Source: Hypericum androsaemum (lineage: Eukaryota > Streptophyta > Magnoliopsida > Malpighiales > Hypericaceae). Taken from it: DNA of 64,000 nucleotides. The DNA is taken from the NCBI GenBank assembly GCA_963995505.1, contig OZ023190.1, positions 124,001-188,000 of the forward strand, given 5' to 3'. Each line of letters begins with the position of its first letter. The stretch's first letter is position 1. The notes beneath the pieces are model-generated. The model did not search any database, was not told where the DNA came from, and was given only the letters and a program-made list of their open reading frames with translations. Positions 11,170-26,176 of the stretch are shown here, piece by piece. The position numbers and the translations under genes are program-made.

Positions 11170-11600
11170 CGTCCTTGGGGATGGCAACGGGAATAGGGAC
11201 AGTGGACGAGAACGGGGATGGTTGGGAGAGCTAGGATCGGGGATGGCGATGAGAACAGGGATGGTTGGGAATGGGGATGGCGACGGGAATAGAGACGGTT
11301 GGGAGAGCAAGGATTGGATGCTTGCCGTTGGGGATGACGGCGATGGCGACGGGAACATGGATGGTGGATGGGAACGGGGACGATTGGGAGAGCAAGGATC
11401 GGGGATGGCGACGGGAACGGGGACGATTGGGAATGGGGACGATTGGGAGAGCAAGGATCGGGGATGGCGACGGGAACGGGGATGGGGACGGTTGGGAACG
11501 GGGATGGTTGGGAGAGCAAGGATCGGGGATGGCAACGGGAACATCGATGGTTGGGAACATGGATGGCAACGGGAATGGGGATGGTGGAGGGGGAGGTGGG
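11170..11600. repeat. GC-rich minisatellite in nested MULE
   Basis: Imperfect tandem units built from GGGAACGGGGATGGTTGGGA and GAGCAAGGATCGGGGATGGC fill about 430 bp. The plus strand is strongly G-rich with many GGG/GGGG runs. Because it lacks stops, several frames stay open on both strands. These frames encode low-complexity repeats and are not taken as genes. Confidence 0.8.
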
Positions 11601-12591
11601 GCGGAGGTCTTTCTCATCGTCGTCTTCGTCGTCCATGATCTCGGGGTCGTCTTCGAGGTTGAAGACGGCATCGTGTTAGTGGGATGCCATGGGATGTGTT
11701 TTGCTGTGTGGGGAGGAGGGATGGGATTGAAGAGAGTGAGAGAGAGTCAATCCAGATTTTTTTTGAAATTAATAAACAAATTTTGTACTAATTTGGTAAT
11801 TTATATACTGCCACGTCAACATCAGTTAATCCTAGTCTAAGCCACGTGGCAGTCCACGTCGGCTATAAAACAATGTCGTATGCCAAAAAAATCCAAACGG
11901 GACCTCAGGACCGATCCGTGACAAAATTCACGAATTAGTGGGACCTGTTTTACGGTTCAAAAACTACAGGGTACCCAACTGATAATCGATAAAACTACAG
12001 GGTACTTTTGTGTACTTTTCCCATTTTTAAATTTGGTAATTTACCTTGCCATGTCAGCATAGAGTAATCCTAGTCTAAGCCACGTGGCAGTCCATGTCGG
12101 CCATAAAACGATGACGTTCTCCCAAAAAAAAGTGGACCGGAGCTTGGGACTGGTCCGTGACAAAAATTGAAATAAGTTTGACCTATTTTACGGTTCTAAA
12201 AATACAGGGTACCCAAGTGATAATCAGTAAAACTACAGGGTACTTAAGTGTACTTTTCTCTAAAAATTTTGAGTGAAACCTAATGGAGGGAGGAAATGGT
12301 CCTTTTTGAAAAGAAAACGATGCATTGGGCCGAAATACCTTTTTTTCTTAGTAAATGAACATTGAGACCATCACCTGGTTGTTCAGGCCCATCGTTCAAG
12401 CAATCTAGTCCATTTTAACATTTCTTCCCAGACGTATCGTATCGTCCATCAATCAAACTGTTTTGCGAAATACAAAAGAATGCTGAACTCCATAGTCGAG
12501 TTTTAGATTTAACAAGAGAGAATTATTTTATCTGAAACCCGAATTAGAAGGGATTTATTTTTTCATCTTTTAAGACCATAACCAATTTTTT

Positions 12592-12977
12592 GGGTAAATT
12601 ACTCTCAGGTCCCTCTAATTTTCTAAAACGACAATTTTCGTCTCTTTTGTTTCAAAACTGATACTTTAGTCCCCCTAGTTTGATTTTATTGTACTCTCAG
12701 GTCCATCGCTGACGTCATCATTTATTTTATCATTTTTTAATTGGTAGAAATTACACCCCTACCCTTAAAAATCAGAGAAATTAATTTTTTCTTAAATTTA
12801 AAGTAAGGGTATGATAGTCATTTTCTTTATTAAAATATAATAAATCGAATGATGACGTCAGCGAGGGACCTAAGAGTACAATAAAATCAAACTAGGTGAC
12901 TAAAGTATTGATTTCGAAACAAGAGGGACGAAAATAGTCATTTTAGCAAACCAGAGGGACCTGAGGGTAATTTACCC
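12592..12977. mobile_element. Short palindromic MULE-type MITE
   Basis: A 386-bp near-palindrome with ends GGGTAAATTACTCTCAGGTC and GACCTGAGGGTAATTTACCC. Both halves carry GATGACGTCA and 'tagtttgattttattgtac' type blocks in opposite orientation. It has no coding capacity. The ends resemble the longer elements at 2282 and 4094. Only a poly-T hexamer (TTTTTT on both sides) could be a target duplication, so the superfamily call rests on terminal sequence. Confidence 0.72.
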
Positions 12978-13732
12978 TTTTTTAAAATCTCAATTAATTG
13001 ATTTATTGGAATCAGATATATTTTGTTTCAACTATTTAAGGTCAAAAAGGAAAAATGGATTTTGGATTGAGCGGGAACAACATAAAAGTTGTCCTTACAG
13101 AGGGGATTTCATTTGAACCATCAGATTTCATTAAAAATCGTGTCTACAGATCTGACAGTCATCAAAAACCTTGATCCATTTCAGTGGGGATAAGTCTTGT
13201 TCCCACTAAATCCAACCCTGGAAAAACGAGAGATCAAGAATAAAGTGATATGCACTTTTATTGATAAAGCAAACGCCCTGGCCGGGTTTCAGGGCCGACA
13301 CACACCAATGTAATGCCAAGAAAGAACCTAAAAAAGAATATAAAAAAAGCACTAGCATAAATAAAGAGGCCGATTATGAACCTAAAAAGCGGGAAACGTA
13401 GACACCAACTTGTTTGATTAAAGACTACTAGTACATTTTTTTATAAGTAAGTGTATTATATTAATTTCCTACACAATATAATTGAACAAGTTATGTCCAC
13501 TCACAGTTTGACCAAATGAGTTATTCTCTCGCGTGGTAGAGTATGGAATAAAATAGAAATTTTCGATTGCATTCAACGTCGTTGAAAATAGCATAATTTA
13601 TGAGAATCTAGATACATGATATAATCGAGTCGTACAAAATATACCAAACTTTTTAAATCATACCATCTATCATCAAGCCGGCCCAGGCCGAGAAAGAGGG
13701 AGCTACAGACTTGCTAGTAAAGACTACTAGTA
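12978..13732. other. Intergenic DNA, no gene seen
   Basis: AT-rich sequence with short frames only. No motif or repeat unit was recognised. Confidence 0.4.
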
Positions 13733-14146
13733 CTACTGGTGGTTGTTTTTTTTGTGGTAATAGTGAGTGTCAAACACTCTATATTCAGATAAAATAAGAC
13801 TATAACAGAAGGTCTGCATCGTCCCCTCACCTAAGCTATCATGCAACAAAAGCGGAACACAGTCCGAAGGAGGAGAGGGGAGAACATGTAAACCAAGGGG
13901 AAATTGTAGCGGTAAATTCGAGAGATACTCCGCTATGGCATTGCCTTCTCGAAAGCAATGAAGGACCTCCACTTGCCAATGGCGGCGAAGGAGGAATTGG
14001 ATGTTAATCACGAGGGTTGAGAGCCAATGTTCCTTGGCTATGCCCTCGGTAATGCACTTAGCCGCCATTGGACATCTGATAAAATTGGAACGATACATAG
14101 AAAATTCTGCGCAAGGATGACACACACAAATCAAGAAATGGTCCAA
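13733..14146 (-). pseudogene. LINE-type RNase H domain relic
   Basis: A 137-codon minus-strand frame contains WQVEVLHCFREGNAIAEYLS followed by an LGLHVLPSPPSD segment. This is the typical C-terminal part of the plant RNase H-like (RVT_3) domain found at the end of LINE polyproteins and in related host genes. The catalytic first half of the domain is missing, and no reverse transcriptase lies nearby. I read it as a decayed non-LTR retrotransposon fragment. Confidence 0.65.
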
Positions 14147-15538
14147 ATTTTTTACTGATTGTTGTTGAAGATGGATGGTGGAATCATTTCATTAAAAGTT
14201 GACCTAAAACAACTCTGCCTCCGGTTGAGATCACTGTAACTTTATTGCGCCATTTGTACACCAACTATCACTGCAATTGTAGTAGTATTTTGGTAAAGTC
14301 TTCCATTTTTTTATAAAAGGGATATCAACTTTTGAAGTCGTTAATATCACTAAAAGTGGTTAACTGTACCATCTAGCAACTTGTTATGATGATTAATGTT
14401 ATAATTACTGTCTTTGTATTTTTCGTTGTTCTGTCTATGTATTTAATTGACGTGTCTATGTCTTGTAGTGTTGTAGTTTAATAAAAAATCTCTAAGCCGT
14501 TTTCTTAAAAAAACTGCAGTTGATTGTCTTTTTTTTCATTTTTTTCCTTTGAATGAAATAGTAACCGAAACTGTTTCAGAAAAGAAAGAAGAATTCGAGA
14601 AAATACCCTTTTTTAAATCATATCGAATATTTAGTATACAATAGGGTGTGATCTTTTTTTTTTTTGAGGAAAAATAATATAATACAATAGGGTGTGATCG
14701 TGCCTGTGGATAGTCATTATTCCGAGATTGAGAGGTCTCGGTGGCAGAAGCAATAGGGCGTCAAAGGAAGAGTAGCGATGGCAGCCCTCTAACCCACTCA
14801 CTATAGGGTGTGGGTCACTTGACCCACTCATTTTTTTAACATTGTCCAACTTTATTTACAAATAAAATTTAATTTTTATGTTTATAAATTTTAAATTTGA
14901 GATATTTTAAGATTATTTAAGTTCTTAATACTTGGGAAAAATTCCACCAATGGTTGTATATTATTTTTAGTACAAAATGGTCTTCTTTTATTTTACCCTC
15001 ACTAAATATGAAAATTGGTCCAACTAATTTTTTTTATCTCGCAGTTCTTTCTTATACTTTTTTTGGTTTGTCAGTTCTTTCTTATACTTAAAATAAAATA
15101 TACAATTACCCCATTGGCCAACAATCCGGCTACGTTGGTACGTCTGCAATATATCTTCCCTGCGTTTTGCCTTGATAGCTTACTTAAGTCAGTGAATTGA
15201 ACATTTCCGGGAATTATCACTGATTTTTTCAAGTCGTTTAAATTTACTAAAAAAGACAGACTGTAATTAATTAAACTAATAATGGACACATAGACAGAAT
15301 GTCTGAAACAAATTTATTCCAGTCAAACGGATCATAATTACTAGGGATAAAGAATTAATGACAATTATTATTAGCCAGAAAGCACTAGGGAACTAAACAC
15401 TCATTAATATTACCGTACTAGCCAGCAATCAGCTGATGAAGAGAAGAATTTGGAAGATCCATGCATGCAAGGTGACGTTAATATATACACTGTGTCGCCC
15501 ATGACGACACAAACGCATATAGAATAATCGATATCTAA
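14147..15538. other. Intergenic DNA with small local duplications
   Basis: No gene is seen. Two short direct duplications stand out: ACAATAGGGTGTGATC at about 14637 and 14683, flanking a T-rich stretch, and CAGTTCTTTCTTATACTT at about 15043 and 15071. Both look like local slippage or repair scars. Confidence 0.45.
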
Positions 15539-15835
15539 CTAGTTATTAGCAGGTGCAGGAGCTTGGAAGACTTGGAGCTCGGAGCCGGAGACGCGGGTGG
15601 CGTGGAAATGGGCGATGAAGGCTGAGGCCTTAGTGTCGATCCTGGGGTCCGCCACCCACCTCCCTCGGTTGGTGTTGTCTTCCTCGCTCGGCCACACCTT
15701 CCCCGCCCTCGCGTAATGCTCGTCGACGGGGGCCTGATCCTCCCGCACCCCCCGGTTGCTGGTCCTCCTGTTGCCACCCTTGAACCACCCCACCACCGAG
15801 AAGGCTGCCTTCTTTGGCCCTCTATTGCCCCCCAT
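15539..15835 (-). CDS. Small intronless plant protein of unknown function
   Basis: One exon encodes 98 residues, starting MGGNRGPKKAAFSVVGWFKG and ending at TAG (15539-15541). The middle has DEHYARAGKVWPSEED and the C-terminal third has DPRIDTKASAFIAHFHATR. The second motif recalls the short 'D-x-KA-x2-FI-x2-F' motif of DUF761-type plant proteins, but that link is tentative. The start at 15835 is the first ATG downstream of a minus-strand TATAAAT box (plus 15931-15937), leaving a leader of about 65 bases. RY-like GCATGCAT lies next to the TATA box. There is no signal peptide or membrane span. Function is unknown. The GC-rich coding bias and correctly placed TATA box argue for a real gene. Confidence 0.72.
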   Translation of the reverse strand: MGGNRGPKKAAFSVVGWFKGGNRRTSNRGVREDQAPVDEHYARAGKVWPSEEDNTNRGRWVADPRIDTKASAFIAHFHATRVSGSELQVFQAPAPANN

Positions 15836-15930
15836 TTGCCACTAATTGTTAACGATGAAATGTGGGGGTGGTGGCTGTCTAGCTTTGTTGGGTTCGTTCC
15901 GGATTGTAGAAGAATGCATGCTCCAGTGAT

Positions 15931-15937
15931 ATTTATA
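15931..15937 (-). promoter_or_regulatory. TATA box of the small intronless gene
   Basis: The minus strand reads GCTATAAATATC about 95 bases before the start codon at 15835. There is no ATG between the expected start of transcription and that codon, which decides the start choice. Confidence 0.6.
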
Positions 15938-16019
15938 GCAAGGCGAAAGCACATGCATATGTTGTTGTGGGGATCTCCTCCGGGGCTTGGTGGAGCGGAG
16001 AATCTCTTCGGAGGGTAAG

Positions 16020-17080
16020 TAAGTAATCAAAAGGTGAAACCAATTGAGAAAAGAAAAGACGGGTACTATGCACCCAGGTTCGCTTTTAGGGGATATTAAA
16101 CAGGACAAATGTTGTGGTCCGCAACTTTGATTTTGTTGACCCAACATGGCATTGGTCTGCCTGCCTCTCAACTTGGCACCCCCTACAAATTCTCTCCTGC
16201 TTTTTGCACTTTAATTACCTCTCTTTTCCACACACATTCATCTCGAATTTTTCAATCGATTCTCCGGCGTATTACCATTTGGTTTGATCAAAGACACATT
16301 CAAAGATGTACAGGAAAAAAAAAACCCAACAATTATAGCGAAAAAATATAGAATGAAAGGACACCCGACTTACAATTATCTCTCGAGAATTGTATTGAAA
16401 GATAGATTTGAGATTGTTATAACTCAAATAATAGAAACATACACAACCGCCACAAAGATAAACCCTACTTATTGGGGGGAACTCTCTCTAATCTTTTAAC
16501 TAATAGAAACACACACGCCCTAGAAGTTTATGTTGAAATCGCAAACTCGAAATCTAATTTAACAAAATTCAAACTTGCTGTAAAAATCATGACAGATCCG
16601 GACTTTGTTACCTATGATTTTTTTTTAAATGTCATTCCCATGAATTTGGTTGGTTGTTGAACGCGTATCCGTTGCTTTTCCACATTCCCATTTACTAGCG
16701 ATTCTCTGTCCTGGAAAGTTGGGTTCCTTCGTTACGAGAGTTTCCGTTGGACAGAAACTTCCAAATCTAAAGTGGTAATAAGAAAATAACGAAAGGGCGA
16801 AGTAACTTTCCAGCTATTTCCCATTTCCCGCTTTTGTTAATGAAGATATTTATGTAGCAATATGCTCTTGGATATATAGTACTGTCGTAGGGAAACCTTT
16901 GGTGGTTTTTTTTCTATATCTATGTACGTGTTGGTGTTTTTCTTGATCCAAGAAGAAGCTGTGAAGCAGGTAATTCATTTTTCCTAATAATTTTATTAGA
17001 AATGGAGAATCGGTTGCGCTGTCGGGGAATAATGACCAACGGGAGCGGATTTGATTATGGAAGGCCAAATCCAACCAGGA
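16020..17080. other. Intergenic DNA, no gene seen
   Basis: AT-rich DNA with chance frames. No motif was recognised. Confidence 0.4.
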
Positions 17081-17084
17081 CCGT

Positions 17085-17305
17085 CATGGACGATTCAATG
17101 GTTGATTTAGTTATGATTCCATGGTTCACTTAATTATGATTCAATAGTCTACCTAGTTATGATTCAATGGTCCATTTTTTCCCGTCCCGGATAAATCGGG
17201 GTCCGTCTCAGTTACCCAGTTACGATTCAATGGTTTACTTAGTTACGATTCAATGGTTTACTCAGTTACGATTCAATGGTTTACCCAGTTATGATTCAAT
17301 GGTTG
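17085..17305 (+). repeat. Minisatellite of about 20-24 bp units
   Basis: Imperfect tandem copies of GATTCAATGGTTTACYYAGTTAC run across this stretch, with a non-repeat interruption near 17178-17215. At least eight units are visible. The short frames within are by-products of the repeat. Confidence 0.8.
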
Positions 17306-17309
17306 TGAG

Positions 17310-18300
17310 CTTTTTTTATTTTGCACCCCCGTATTTCTGCATTTTTGCAAAATAGTCCCCGCGTGTCCTTCAATAAAAATCCTCCAGCACCGTGCTAGAT
17401 TTGGCCTCCAGGACTAAATCCGGTCCCAAATTTAACTAGGGAGGGAAATCATAAACGAGTTTCCAGCACTTCTAGAAGAATTACATTTTTAGTTTAATTA
17501 ACGAATCCTATACCGATTAAAAATACTCTTGTACACGTTTCACTAATACAAGCGAGTTTTGATAGTTAAACATGCATTAATTAGAGTTTGTTCCGGGAAT
17601 CTCTAAAGTACCCAGAAACTTCGCATATATTATACATATAACAACAATCAGAATAGAAGGAACATCACAGAAAGTGGTCAAAAGTTTCAGGTAATACAAT
17701 ACACATGGTTATGCAGATGGGAGAGGAAATATTTTGTTGAACCAATTAATTCAATGGTCTATAAATTTTTGTCCAATGTATTAAGACAGGCTCAAAATTT
17801 ATGTCCTAGAATAAACATTTAATGCTTTGTATGATGAAATACCAAAGAACGAAACAACGTAATCATATCATATCAGACAGTAAGACAATTAGCAAAAAAA
17901 ATGAAAAAAATTAATTATATTATTATACATATTAAAAGAACTAACGTGATCACGTACCAAAAAACATAAATTATTATCCGTCTATAGTATCCGTAAATTA
18001 TCACACCTCAGACCATAGTATCCGTCTCTCGAAAGATCGGACTGGGCCCAAAAGTGGAAGTCTGATTGGGTTGGGCAACGTGGGGGAATTGAGGAAACAC
18101 CCGTCCAAGGCCACGGTTCTGTTGACTGCCTCCTCTAGAAAACAAAAGAGTCAATAAAAAGAGGGAGGAGAAGATTTAGGATTTAGGAAAGGCAATCGGA
18201 AACAAAAAAAGAAAAATCGATTGATTTATAAATATTAAATAGAGAGTGGTATAAATAATTGGGGGTTTTGATGTTTGAGCTCTGCCCTAATTAGTGGTAT
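17310..18300. other. Intergenic DNA and probable promoter of the G-patch gene
   Basis: No gene is seen. Close to the 3' end, GGGCCCAA (18045) and GGGCAACG-type motifs resemble site II elements of housekeeping genes, which is only suggestive. A TGTAG at 18321-18325 could be the acceptor of a 5' UTR intron. Confidence 0.35.
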
Positions 18301-18336
18301 GTAACTAAGTCTATTCTTTGTGTAGGTAGGGTAGCG

Positions 18337-20361
<2,025 letters not shown>

Positions 20362-20710
20362 TGGAATATATACTTGTAGTGTCGTTGACAGAGTGTACCT
20401 ATGTATCTTTACAACAGATGTCTGAGCATTAGACTTATGAATGCTTGTTTTGGGTCGAACAATCCGATCTGGTTTGGAGGTCATGTAATCGAAGATTCAT
20501 CATTTTGAGATACTGCCATGAACTATTCTACTCATAAGCAGGAGAGCAAACACAGCACAGTACATTGACAAAAGCAGACTATTACAAAGTTTTGGTAAAA
20601 CACACAACTAATGCCCAATACATGATAATGGTTTCTTAGCTTAAACAGATGGATACTCCATTGATAAAGCGGAGTACAGTGAAGGTGAAGATGTTGCCAG
20701 TTGGAACCAC

Positions 20711-23293
<2,583 letters not shown>

Positions 23294-23432
23294 TTAGTCT
23301 TGTTTCTCTTCTGCAGCAACAAGAAACGATGCAAAATGAGTTACAGAATTCTTGCAACCTGATCTATCTATCTTCTCGTGCCGGGTCGATCGCTCTTTGT
23401 AGGCAAGCAAAACGCGTGTAACATCTGATACC

Positions 23433-24658
23433 TGGGCAAGAGAGGAAGCTGCTCACTAGATGTCTGATTCCTAAGTTGAGCAAGGAAGGCGAGGAGAAGT
23501 CGGATTGTCTGCATCCGCTAAAGAGATATTCGTCGCATGAGATGAGAGATTATTACTTTATCTGCAAGTAAGTAAGATAGTTGTGATGAAATATTAGAGG
23601 GTTAAGCTGCATGATGCGTGCAAGTTCCGGTTCAAATTAAAGAGTCTGTGGGTACCAATAATGAAGAAAACAACAACCACAATAAATACAAAGGTTACAA
23701 TAATAACAATAGGATCAGCTGTCCTTCTCTTTGGCTATCAATTTCGGCAGCTCTACTTGGTACTAGTACTAGTATTGGTGATCAGTACCTGAATGTTGAG
23801 GAGGATGTGCAAATAAATATCTTGTGGTGAGCCTACCTCGTTTGTTTTTTAGAGGGGTCGGTGGGTCGACTCCCACTTCTTTCAGAAATAGAAAAATTAA
23901 GTTTGGGAGAGGAACAAAATACAATACCATCCGCCTAAATTTAATTTAAAACAAGGAATCTTGAACATCATTTGATTCCCTGAGGGAAGCTGCCAGGAAA
24001 TTTCAAGCAACCAAACCATAGTCTCCAAGGGACAGTTTTGTCAAACTAGGACAGTGGTCCTCTCTCCTCCATTCTTAGTAGAAACTGTGACTTGGAGATT
24101 CAAATAGATCGTAGTTAGTCGGACTGCTGTAACTCTATGGTAGCCGTAGGAGGGCATTTTTGTGCATGGTCATATAAATCACCATTCAACATATGCATCT
24201 CTTCCAATGGATGATTATGACATGTTACTAAACACTTACAACATTTATTCTAGTTTAATCAATTATTTCGCTTAGAATGAAATAACAAATTTTTTTTGTC
24301 AATTTCTGTATTCCTACGCAAAAATATCTGGATACTAAGCAATTTTGGTAAACATAGAAGTTAAACTACATGACCTAAAACTTATCGAAAAAAACAACCT
24401 AAAGATGAATTCCGACTCGATAAGTTTTTATATTGAGAAATCAAATAATAAAAACTACTAAAGATGGATACGGTATATATTTTTTTGTGTGAATAACATG
24501 CACAAAGATCAATGAGGAACAAAGCCCTATCGGAAGAGCCTTGGGCGTATTCCTGTCGAGAGAGCCCAAAAGGCCCATAAACGGAAACTCAAAGACAGCC
24601 CATTAAAGGCCCGTGAGAATACCGACATGGTAGGCGAGGCACACACGCGCGGATAAAT
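23433..24658. other. Intergenic DNA, promoter side of the proteinase gene
   Basis: No second gene is seen. Short runs such as ACTAGTACTAGTA (23761) are present. Several GGCCCAT/GCCCATTA motifs near 24570-24610 resemble site II elements, but no gene follows them closely. Confidence 0.4.
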
Positions 24659-24690
24659 AGAGACGAGACGAGACGAGACGAGACGAGACC
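24659..24690 (+). repeat. Pentanucleotide microsatellite (GACGA)n
   Basis: Six tandem GACGA/GAGAC units in a row, directly followed by a C run and an A run. No other role is seen. Confidence 0.75.
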
Positions 24691-26176
24691 CCCCAAAAAA
24701 AAAAGATTTGCCGCGCGCAGGACAGGTCAAAGGTAACATAAATAGTGGTTCTAGGTTCGGTTTTTGTCATATTCACTTCCCCCAGCCGAACCATATTCCA
24801 AAATTCGAACCCACAAACAATAGCCATATTAATTAATTAATTATTGAGATCAAACCCAAATTAAATTAGGAACTCCAACCAGAGAACACCACTCCCACTT
24901 TCACTCCCGGGAATATGTGGAATAAAAAAAGTTGTTATGATTTAATTTAAAAAAAATTCAGTTCAAACTTGAAGAATATAATTATACTACAACTGTGATA
25001 GATCGATGCTTGTAAAATTGCTGGACTTAGAACATAGATTATACATAATGCAAGTCGGTGAGTTGGATTGAAATAAATGTGAGTGAATCTGTGTGGGATC
25101 CCCCAATAAAGGAAGGAAGCCGTAACGGACAAAAAGGGCAACCACAGAACCAGTCCCACATAATAGTTGGATCCTAACCTAACACAAGTGGCAACTACAC
25201 GAGATTATTAATTTATGGAAGCCAAATCCCCGGAAAGATCAGGCAGGCCTTTCCCCCTTCTTCCTCCCCCAAAACACGGAACTAATTTCTCCCTCTCGCC
25301 TCCTGTGAGTTTTTTTGTCTTGTCTCTGTGATGGGTTATGCTGACATGTCTGTTTATGTTTCATACGATAAATATGACGTCTTTAAGATATCGGTTCAAA
25401 TGGATGGCGACCCTATTGTTTGGGTGCATGTTTAGATCTTAAAGTAGGAGTCTTTATTCATTTCACGCCATCTCTATTCTATGCAAGGAAAACTCTCAAG
25501 TAGGAGTAGGAGTAGGAGTCTTTATTCATTTATTTCGGTCAACTTTTAATATATATATTTTTTTTCTTGTCTTGTGTTTTAATGGATGTCACGAGAAGCA
25601 TTGGCTTGTAGTTGATTGTTTGTTGCATGGTTTCTCTCTCTCTCCCGGTCTTGGTTTTTGGCTTCTCCTTGTTTATTTAATCTATTAAATTAATAGTTGA
25701 AAGTGAGTGACATGAGCCTCCATGTCTCTCTCTTCTACTCGTTTGAATTGAGCCTATTATTTGTTTCCGCAATAATTCAAAATTATTCTCAATCCCACCC
25801 CTTTTCACTGGAACTACTGGGTATTGGGTTTTATTTACTCTCCTTGGTAACAACAAACTACAGGAGCAAAATGATTTTGCTTTTTCCCTTTTCCTTTTCG
25901 ATATTAGACACACTTTGAATTTTGAATCTGCTTGGAAGTTGCGGTCCTTTTTTTTGTTTGGTTTATTCTGAAATTAATGCACAACCACCTTACTCGTGAC
26001 ATGCAGGTTCCCCAAGACCATACAATAGCTTTCAATTCAAGCTCTTGATTGAATAGAGACACCCCAGGAAAGTCCATGTCTTGTTGGCTCTTGGTTTGGT
26101 TTGGTCCCTAAACAAACCACAGCCACATCTCCCAAGTCCAAGTCTTTTTGGATCACAAACACTCTAGGATCAAGCC
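24691..26176. other. Intergenic DNA and leader of the NEAP gene
   Basis: The distal part has no gene. The proximal part probably holds a 5' UTR intron: donor CCT|GTGAGT at 25305 and acceptor ATGCAG at 26006, leaving a 170-base leader exon before the ATG. Confidence 0.45.

Larger units (their letters stand above)
10566..12022. mobile_element. Nested MULE inserted in the right arm of the outer MULE
   Basis: The ends are AGGGAAAAGTACACAAAAGT...ACTTTTGTGTACTTTTCCC. Inverted arms run about 10566-10815 and 11770-12022. A perfect 9-bp duplication ATTTTTAAA lies at 10557-10565 and 12023-12031. The arms are related to those of the outer element but differ at many positions, so the two are relatives, not copies of one event. 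The interior carries a GC-rich minisatellite and short acidic coding-like segments on the minus strand (about 11600-11670 and 11030-11170). I cannot assign these to a family. Confidence 0.85.
9469..12260. mobile_element. Outer Pack-MULE, split by a nested MULE
   Basis: The left end starts GGAAAAAGTACACTTAAGTA (about 9469) and the right end mirrors it, TACTTAAGTGTACTTTTCTC (to about 12260). The left arm spans about 9469-9960. The right arm is cut in two, about 10375-10565 and 12023-12260, by the nested element. The flanks TAAAATTTT (left) and TAAAAATTTT (right) look like an imperfect 9-bp duplication. The arms include CCACGTGGCA-type blocks and a tRNA-like module. The interior (about 10060-10370) carries a host gene fragment related to ACBP1/2. 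No transposase was found. Confidence 0.8.

Noticed and set aside
11014..11840. Several long frames on both strands (up to about 200 codons)
   Set aside because: They come from a GC-rich minisatellite that lacks stop codons in many frames. The products are low-complexity and lie inside a nested MULE.
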